Positions 1-5,397 of a stretch of 5,397 bases of DNA are shown piece by piece. A program made the position numbers and the translations under genes. A model generated the notes under the pieces. That model did not search any database and had not been told where the DNA came from. It worked only from the letters and a program-made list of their open reading frames with translations. Location of the stretch: the NCBI GenBank assembly GCA_003246035.1, contig QKBP01000022.1, positions 1 to 5,397 on the forward strand, written 5' to 3'. Each line of letters starts with the position of its first letter. Position 1 is the stretch's first letter. The stretch comes from Desulfuromonadaceae bacterium (GTDB lineage Bacteria > Desulfobacterota > Desulfuromonadia > Desulfuromonadales > SZUA-401).

Positions 1-42
1 AAAAGATCGGCTGATACCTGCCCCGTAGCGGCGGATGATGCC

Positions 43-1809
43 ATGCCCCATGGTCTGACCGTCATCCGGGAGCTCCACTCCTGCCTGCGCCAGGCGGCCC
101 CCCCGGCCGAGCGACTGGTGCGGGCGCTTTGTTGTCTGGACCGTCACCTCGGTGCCGCCGAATCTGCACTTTACCTGTGTCCCCCCGAAGAACTCTTCGC
201 TTCCCGATTTGCCGTTTCCTGCCTCGATTCACAACTCCCTGCAACGCTCCCTCGCAACCCCCTCGACCACCCGCCTGACGGCGCGCGTCTGTTTGCCGCC
301 GAGGGTCCCGAAGTGGTTCGAGTGTGGTTGGCGGTACGTGGCAGCGCCTGGCCGGTGTGGAGCCGCGAGAACGATTTCTGGATGCTGGCGACCGAGATGC
401 TCGCGCGCTTTGCCCTCGTGGAGGTCGAAGTCGGGAAGGCGCGGCTCGAAGCCCGTGCCCTGCTGAACCGGACCGTCCGGGGGCTGATGTATCCGCCGCA
501 GGTCAATCGTCAGATGGTTCTGCTCCTGGCCGTGCTGACCTCGAGGGACCTCGGGCTGTTCGAGCAGGCCATGCTGTTCATGGTCAACCGGCGTGCCGGC
601 AGCCTGCAGGGGATGCTCGGGATGACACGCAAAGATGCCGAGCGCATGCTTGGGGAGCCGAGCGGGGACCCCGACGACGAGTGGCCGCAGATCCCCTTGC
701 CACGCCAGCAGCAGCTGCTCGAAGAACCGTTGGCAGCGCAGGTGCGTACCCTCCGCTTCCCCTTTGTCGGAGACGACAACCCCTTGGCCCGGGCGGCCCT
801 CCAGCGGCAGATGTTGATCTGCGATAACCTCGGATCGTCCGGTGCCGGGGGGAGGGTGCTGACCGAGAATCTCGGACTGCGCCGGGCGGTATGTCTGCCT
901 TTGATGCGGGGCGACGAAGTGATGGCCGTGGTGCTGCTCGACCCCGGCACGGTGGGTGCCGAGATGCCAGCGGAGATGCAGGGTTTTCTCGAGAGACTTG
1001 CACACCACGCGGGCAGGGCCTTCGTTCTCTCGAGTCAATTCGAGCACCTGGAGCAGTCGTTGCACGAGCTGCGCGAGGTCCAGGAGCGCCAGATTCAGCA
1101 GGAGAGAGTCGAGGCCGTCGGCGAGGTTTCGGCCGCGGTCGCCCACGAGCTTCGCAATCCGCTGGTGACCGTGGGTGGTTTCGCGCGCCGCCTGGCCTGG
1201 TCGCTCCCCGACGGAACCCAGGAGAAGGAATATGCGCAGATCGTGGCCCGCGAGGTGCAGCGGGTCGAGGAGATGCTGGGGAACATTCTCGCCTTTTCGC
1301 GCGGCAACCTGGCCTGTTTCGCGCCCTGCCGCTATGACGAGATTGCCCGCGCGGTGGTCGAGCTCTATACGCACCCCTTCGAGGAGAAGGGCGTCGCGAT
1401 TCACTTGTCGGCCACGCCCGATCTCCCCGAGCTGGTTGCCGATGCCCAGCAGCTGCGCCAGGTGCTGGAGAACCTGCTCAATAACGCGGCCGCCGTACTG
1501 GTCGACGGGGGCGAGGTGTCGGTGAGCCTGGAGGCCTGTACCGTTCGTCATCTCCCGGGGATCGAGCTGACCGTCGAGGACTCCGGGGGAGGGATCCCCG
1601 CGGACGTGCTGCGGAACATCTTCAACCCCTTCTTTACCACCCGCAGCGAGGGGACGGGGCTCGGGCTGTCGATCGTGCAGCGGATCGTCGAGCATCATCA
1701 CGGCGAGATAGAGGTTTTCAACGCCGAGCGCGGAGCCCGCTTCAGGGTCCGCATCCCCGAGGCGCCGCCGGTGCACGGGATGATTGACAACCCGGGGGCT
1801 TTTGGCTAG
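43..1809 (+). CDS. Soluble GAF-domain sensor histidine kinase
   Basis: Probable cytoplasmic sensor kinase that autophosphorylates on His and passes the phosphate to a response regulator not identified here. Residues about 25-135 look like a degenerate GAF fold and about 140-335 like a second GAF domain; no transmembrane segment or signal peptide is visible. A charged, probably coiled-coil linker (about 330-362) leads into the HisKA box AVAHELRNPL with His368. The ATPase core is complete: N box Asn477/Asn481, G1 box DSGGG at 513-517, F box NPFF at 528-531, G2 box GTGLGL at 537-542. The core style is NtrB-like. The ATG at 43 has only a weak GGCGGA upstream, and the frame stays open to base 1, so the true start may lie outside the window. 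A tRNA gene and a strong terminator separate it from the activators downstream. The ligand is unknown. The kinase call is very secure; the GAF assignment is by pattern. Confidence 0.93.
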   Translation: MPHGLTVIRELHSCLRQAAPPAERLVRALCCLDRHLGAAESALYLCPPEELFASRFAVSCLDSQLPATLPRNPLDHPPDGARLFAAEGPEVVRVWLAVRGSAWPVWSRENDFWMLATEMLARFALVEVEVGKARLEARALLNRTVRGLMYPPQVNRQMVLLLAVLTSRDLGLFEQAMLFMVNRRAGSLQGMLGMTRKDAERMLGEPSGDPDDEWPQIPLPRQQQLLEEPLAAQVRTLRFPFVGDDNPLARAALQRQMLICDNLGSSGAGGRVLTENLGLRRAVCLPLMRGDEVMAVVLLDPGTVGAEMPAEMQGFLERLAHHAGRAFVLSSQFEHLEQSLHELREVQERQIQQERVEAVGEVSAAVAHELRNPLVTVGGFARRLAWSLPDGTQEKEYAQIVAREVQRVEEMLGNILAFSRGNLACFAPCRYDEIARAVVELYTHPFEEKGVAIHLSATPDLPELVADAQQLRQVLENLLNNAAAVLVDGGEVSVSLEACTVRHLPGIELTVEDSGGGIPADVLRNIFNPFFTTRSEGTGLGLSIVQRIVEHHHGEIEVFNAERGARFRVRIPEAPPVHGMIDNPGAFG

Positions 1810-1812
1810 AGT
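1784..1812 (+). promoter_or_regulatory. Sigma-70 promoter of the tRNA-Ala gene, inside the kinase 3' end
   Basis: A perfect -35 TTGACA at 1784-1789, a 17-bp spacer and a -10 TAGAGT at 1807-1812 (4 of 6 consensus bases). The expected start point is about 1819, giving a leader of roughly 9 nt before the tRNA at 1828. The first three bases of the -10 box are the TAG stop codon of the kinase gene. The stretch after the -10 (1814-1820) is GC-rich, as in stringently controlled stable-RNA promoters; that regulatory reading is inference. Confidence 0.75.
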
Positions 1813-1827
1813 AGCCGCGCAAAACAA

Positions 1828-1903
1828 GGGGCCGTAGCTCAGCTGGGAGAGCGATGCGTTCGCAATGCATAGGTCAGGGGTTCGATCCCCCTCGGCTCCA
1901 CCA
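1828..1903 (+). tRNA. tRNA-Ala, anticodon CGC, CCA encoded
   Basis: A complete 76-nt cloverleaf that decodes the alanine codon GCG. The acceptor stem pairs 1828-1834 with 1893-1899 and contains the G3:U70 wobble pair (1830 with 1897), the main identity element for alanyl-tRNA synthetase. The D stem is 1837-1840 with 1849-1852. The anticodon stem is 1854-1858 with 1866-1870, around loop TTCGCAA with anticodon CGC at 1861-1863. The T stem is 1876-1880 with 1888-1892, around TTCGATC. The discriminator is A1900 and CCA is genomically encoded at 1901-1903. It has its own promoter and terminator, so it seems to be an independent unit. No integrase or attachment duplication is visible. Confidence 0.97.
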
Positions 1904-1910
1904 AGAATCG

Positions 1911-1944
1911 AAAGGGTCTGACATCTCATGTCAGACCCTTTTTT
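1911..1944 (+). terminator. Rho-independent terminator of the tRNA gene
   Basis: A perfect 14-bp stem (1911-1924 with 1928-1941) around a 3-nt loop CTC, with a run of six T at 1939-1944. It begins 7 nt after the CCA end. It should stop both the tRNA transcript and any read-through from the kinase gene, insulating the activator operon downstream. Confidence 0.93.
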
Positions 1945-1977
1945 CGTTGTGTCAGCTCGAAAACAGCGGAGGTTAAG

Positions 1978-2004
1978 ATGTTTGAGGGCGTGCCGATTTT
2001 TTGA
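1978..2004 (+). other. Possible 8-codon leader ORF with a strong ribosome binding site
   Basis: An ATG at 1978 follows GGAGGT (1968-1973) at ideal spacing and reads MFEGVPIF before TGA at 2002. Nothing this short can be assigned by sequence alone, and no good promoter is visible between the tRNA terminator and this ATG. It also lies upstream of the promoter proposed for the activator operon, so it would need a separate transcript. It may be chance. Confidence 0.2.
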
Positions 2005-2006
2005 CA

Positions 2007-2028
2007 TTCGCAATTGCAAGACTGCGAA
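2007..2028 (+). repeat. Inverted repeat over the operon promoter, candidate operator
   Basis: Perfect 6-bp arms TTCGCA (2007-2012) and TGCGAA (2023-2028) are separated by 10 bp, a centre-to-centre distance of 16 bp. A second palindrome, GCAATTGC (2010-2017), overlaps the left arm. The whole element covers the proposed -35 box, as a repressor or autoregulator site would. The bound protein is unknown. Confidence 0.35.
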
Positions 2029-2042
2029 GGTTGGGATAGAAT
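2014..2042 (+). promoter_or_regulatory. Probable sigma-70 promoter of the activator operon
   Basis: A -35 TTGCAA at 2014-2019 (4 of 6 consensus bases), a 17-bp spacer and a -10 TAGAAT at 2037-2042 (5 of 6). Transcription would start near 2049, leaving a leader of about 77 nt before the ATG at 2126. The region is distinctly AT-richer than the flanking genes. A better -35 match, TTGACA at 2001-2006, has no -10 box at usable spacing. Confidence 0.55.
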
Positions 2043-2125
2043 CACACAAATTTACGTTGTTTTGATGCGCGTTGCGCTTCCCCTGCGGGTCCTGTCCGCC
2101 AAATGAACACAAGGGATGCCATGTC

Positions 2126-3577
<1,452 letters not shown>

Positions 3578-3592
3578 AGCGCAACGGGTGTT

Positions 3593-4990
<1,398 letters not shown>

Positions 4991-4993
4991 ATT

Positions 4994-5014
4994 CCCACCT
5001 TGCGGGTTTTTTTT
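4994..5014 (+). terminator. Weak intrinsic terminator after the activator pair
   Basis: A short CCC (4994-4996) / GGG (5004-5006) stem with a 7-nt loop is followed by eight consecutive T (5007-5014), starting 4 nt after the stop codon. The U-tract is convincing but the stem is only 3 bp, so termination would be partial at best and some read-through into the next unit is likely. Confidence 0.4.
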
Positions 5015-5019
5015 GCCAC

Positions 5020-5035
5020 AGGCACGGTATTTGCT
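5020..5035 (+). promoter_or_regulatory. Sigma-54 (RpoN) -24/-12 promoter
   Basis: The sequence AGGCACGGTATTTGCT matches the sigma-54 consensus TGGCACG-N4-TTGCW at every defined base except the first T. The invariant GG is at 5021-5022 and the invariant GC at 5033-5034, with correct spacing. The expected start point is about 5046, giving a leader of about 66 nt before the ATG at 5112. It lies 30 bp after the stop codon of two sigma-54 activators, which makes it a natural target for one or both. Enhancer sites would then lie within the 3' end of the second activator gene; I could not identify one. Confidence 0.82.
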
Positions 5036-5052
5036 CAATCCTAGCCGGTACA

Positions 5053-5099
5053 GGGGCGGGTGCGACGAAAGCGCTGTCCATTTCCCTTCGTCCTGCCCC
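5053..5099 (+). promoter_or_regulatory. Leader hairpin next to the ribosome binding site
   Basis: In the predicted sigma-54 transcript, 5053-5060 (GGGGCGGG) can pair with 5092-5099 (CCTGCCCC), 8 bp with one G:U. Inside it, 5065-5069 (ACGAA) pairs with 5087-5091 (TTCGT) after a 4-nt bulge. The stem ends directly at the ribosome binding site GGGAG (5100-5104). It could modulate translation of the small ORF or stabilise the leader; a function is inference. Confidence 0.4.
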
Positions 5100-5111
5100 G
5101 GGAGCGACGCC

Positions 5112-5336
5112 ATGCTGAGAGTGACAAGGATTCACGCCGGAGAGCCCCTGCTGGGGACCCGCGGAACACACTGGATGACCACGGAAGCGGCATTTTCACG
5201 ACTGCGCGCGGCTGTGCTGATCCCGGCCGGGCAGGTTGCAAGGCAGGGCAGGAGCGTCTTCGCGGCACCGTCGCCGAAGCTGATGGGTCTGCTGCTCAGG
5301 GCGTGTCGGAAAAACGGACCCAAGTCAAAAGGATGA
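5112..5336 (+). CDS. Hypothetical small basic protein, first ORF after sigma-54 promoter
   Basis: An ORF of 74 residues that I do not recognise. It is preceded by GGGAG (5100-5104) at 7-nt spacing and sits about 66 nt after the predicted sigma-54 start point. The product is strongly basic, with many Arg and Lys, a single Cys (in the motif RACRKN near the C-terminus), no clear signal peptide and only one moderately hydrophobic stretch (AAVLIPAG). AGG/AGA codons are used more often than in the activator genes and third-position GC is lower, so it may be recently acquired, weakly constrained or not translated. Its TGA ends 2 nt before the next ATG, an operon-like join that favours it being real. 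Placement is better supported than function. Confidence 0.5.
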   Translation: MLRVTRIHAGEPLLGTRGTHWMTTEAAFSRLRAAVLIPAGQVARQGRSVFAAPSPKLMGLLLRACRKNGPKSKG

Positions 5337-5338
5337 CC

Positions 5339-5397
5339 ATGAATCGCGACAATGCAACGGCACAGCCTCCGTGCGAGGCGCGGTCCGTGCCGTTGGT
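5339..5397 (+). CDS. Start of an unidentified ORF, cut by the window edge
   Basis: An ATG at 5339 follows AAAAGGA (5327-5333) by 5 nt and begins 2 nt after the preceding stop codon, as expected for the second gene of an operon. Only 19 complete codons are visible, starting MNRDNATAQPP; they show no recognisable domain. A strong inverted repeat (5355-5395) fills most of this coding stretch, so the alternative is that the RNA ends in a terminator here and the ORF is spurious. What lies beyond 5397 decides this. Confidence 0.45.
   Translation, partial: MNRDNATAQPPCEARSVPL
5355..5395 (+). repeat. Nested inverted repeat at the window edge
   Basis: A perfect 9-bp pair, CAACGGCAC (5355-5363) with GTGCCGTTG (5387-5395), encloses a perfect 5-bp hairpin, GCCTC (5365-5369) with GAGGC (5375-5379), around loop CGTGC. 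The RNA would fold strongly. It could be a terminator stem if T residues follow beyond 5397, an attenuator, or a structure in the early codons of the next gene. Confidence 0.5.

Noticed and set aside
1828..1903. Open frame on the - strand through the tRNA giving a peptide containing GDRTPDLCIANAS
   Set aside because: This is the antisense translation of the tRNA gene, a well-known source of false protein annotations; the cloverleaf explains it fully.
2001..2006. Perfect TTGACA as the -35 box of the activator operon
   Set aside because: No -10-like hexamer lies 16-18 bp downstream; TAGAAT is 30 bp away and fits TTGCAA at 2014 instead.
2001..2018. Possible sigma-54 promoter TTGACA...TTGCA upstream of the activators
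   Set aside because: The second G of the invariant GG is A, and the distance to the GC element is one base too long.
1859..2018. TTCGCAAT present both in the tRNA anticodon loop and at 2007-2014, as a possible attachment-site duplication
   Set aside because: Eight shared bases over such a distance are too few, the flanks do not match, and no integrase or element boundary is present.
2072..2125. TTG start giving an 18-residue longer first activator
   Set aside because: No ribosome binding site is placed for it, the extra residues do not resemble a receiver, and the ATG at 2126 has AAGGGA at suitable spacing.

Overview
The window comes from a GC-rich bacterium. It carries one sensor kinase gene, one tRNA gene, a tandem pair of sigma-54 enhancer-binding activators, and the start of a further transcription unit; every supported gene is on the + strand. 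The paired FleQ/NtrC-type activators, the soluble GAF-type histidine kinase and the overall composition suggest a Gram-negative, possibly one of the Desulfuromonadales/Geobacter-like Deltaproteobacteria. That placement is inference from gene style, not from a marker gene.

Layout. (1) 43-1809: a cytoplasmic GAF histidine kinase with a complete catalytic core. Its start is uncertain because the frame is open to the window edge. (2) 1784-1944: a compact tRNA-Ala(CGC) unit. Its near-consensus sigma-70 promoter lies in the last codons and stop codon of the kinase gene, and a 14-bp hairpin plus U-tract ends it. (3) 1945-2125: an AT-richer intergenic stretch with a plausible sigma-70 promoter, an inverted repeat across its -35 box, and a tiny 8-codon ORF with a good ribosome binding site. 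(4) 2126-3577 and 3593-4990: two paralogous activators, 15 nt apart, each with a receiver-like domain, an AAA+ domain with intact GAFTGA, and a Fis-type HTH. (5) 4991-5397: a weak terminator, a near-perfect -24/-12 sigma-54 promoter, a structured leader, a 74-codon small ORF and the start of another ORF that runs off the window.

The main observation is that both activators have lost the phosphorylation site. The acceptor Asp is Asn in the first and Arg in the second, and the conserved Thr/Ser and Lys of the receiver are gone in both, while all the ATPase and sigma-54 contact motifs are intact. They look like phosphorylation-independent activators in the manner of FleQ/FlrA, so the kinase upstream probably does not signal through them. 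A sigma-54 promoter lies 30 bp after the second activator and appears to drive an unrecognised small-ORF operon. The simplest model is that this tandem pseudo-receiver pair controls, at least, the adjacent operon, whose main content lies beyond the window.
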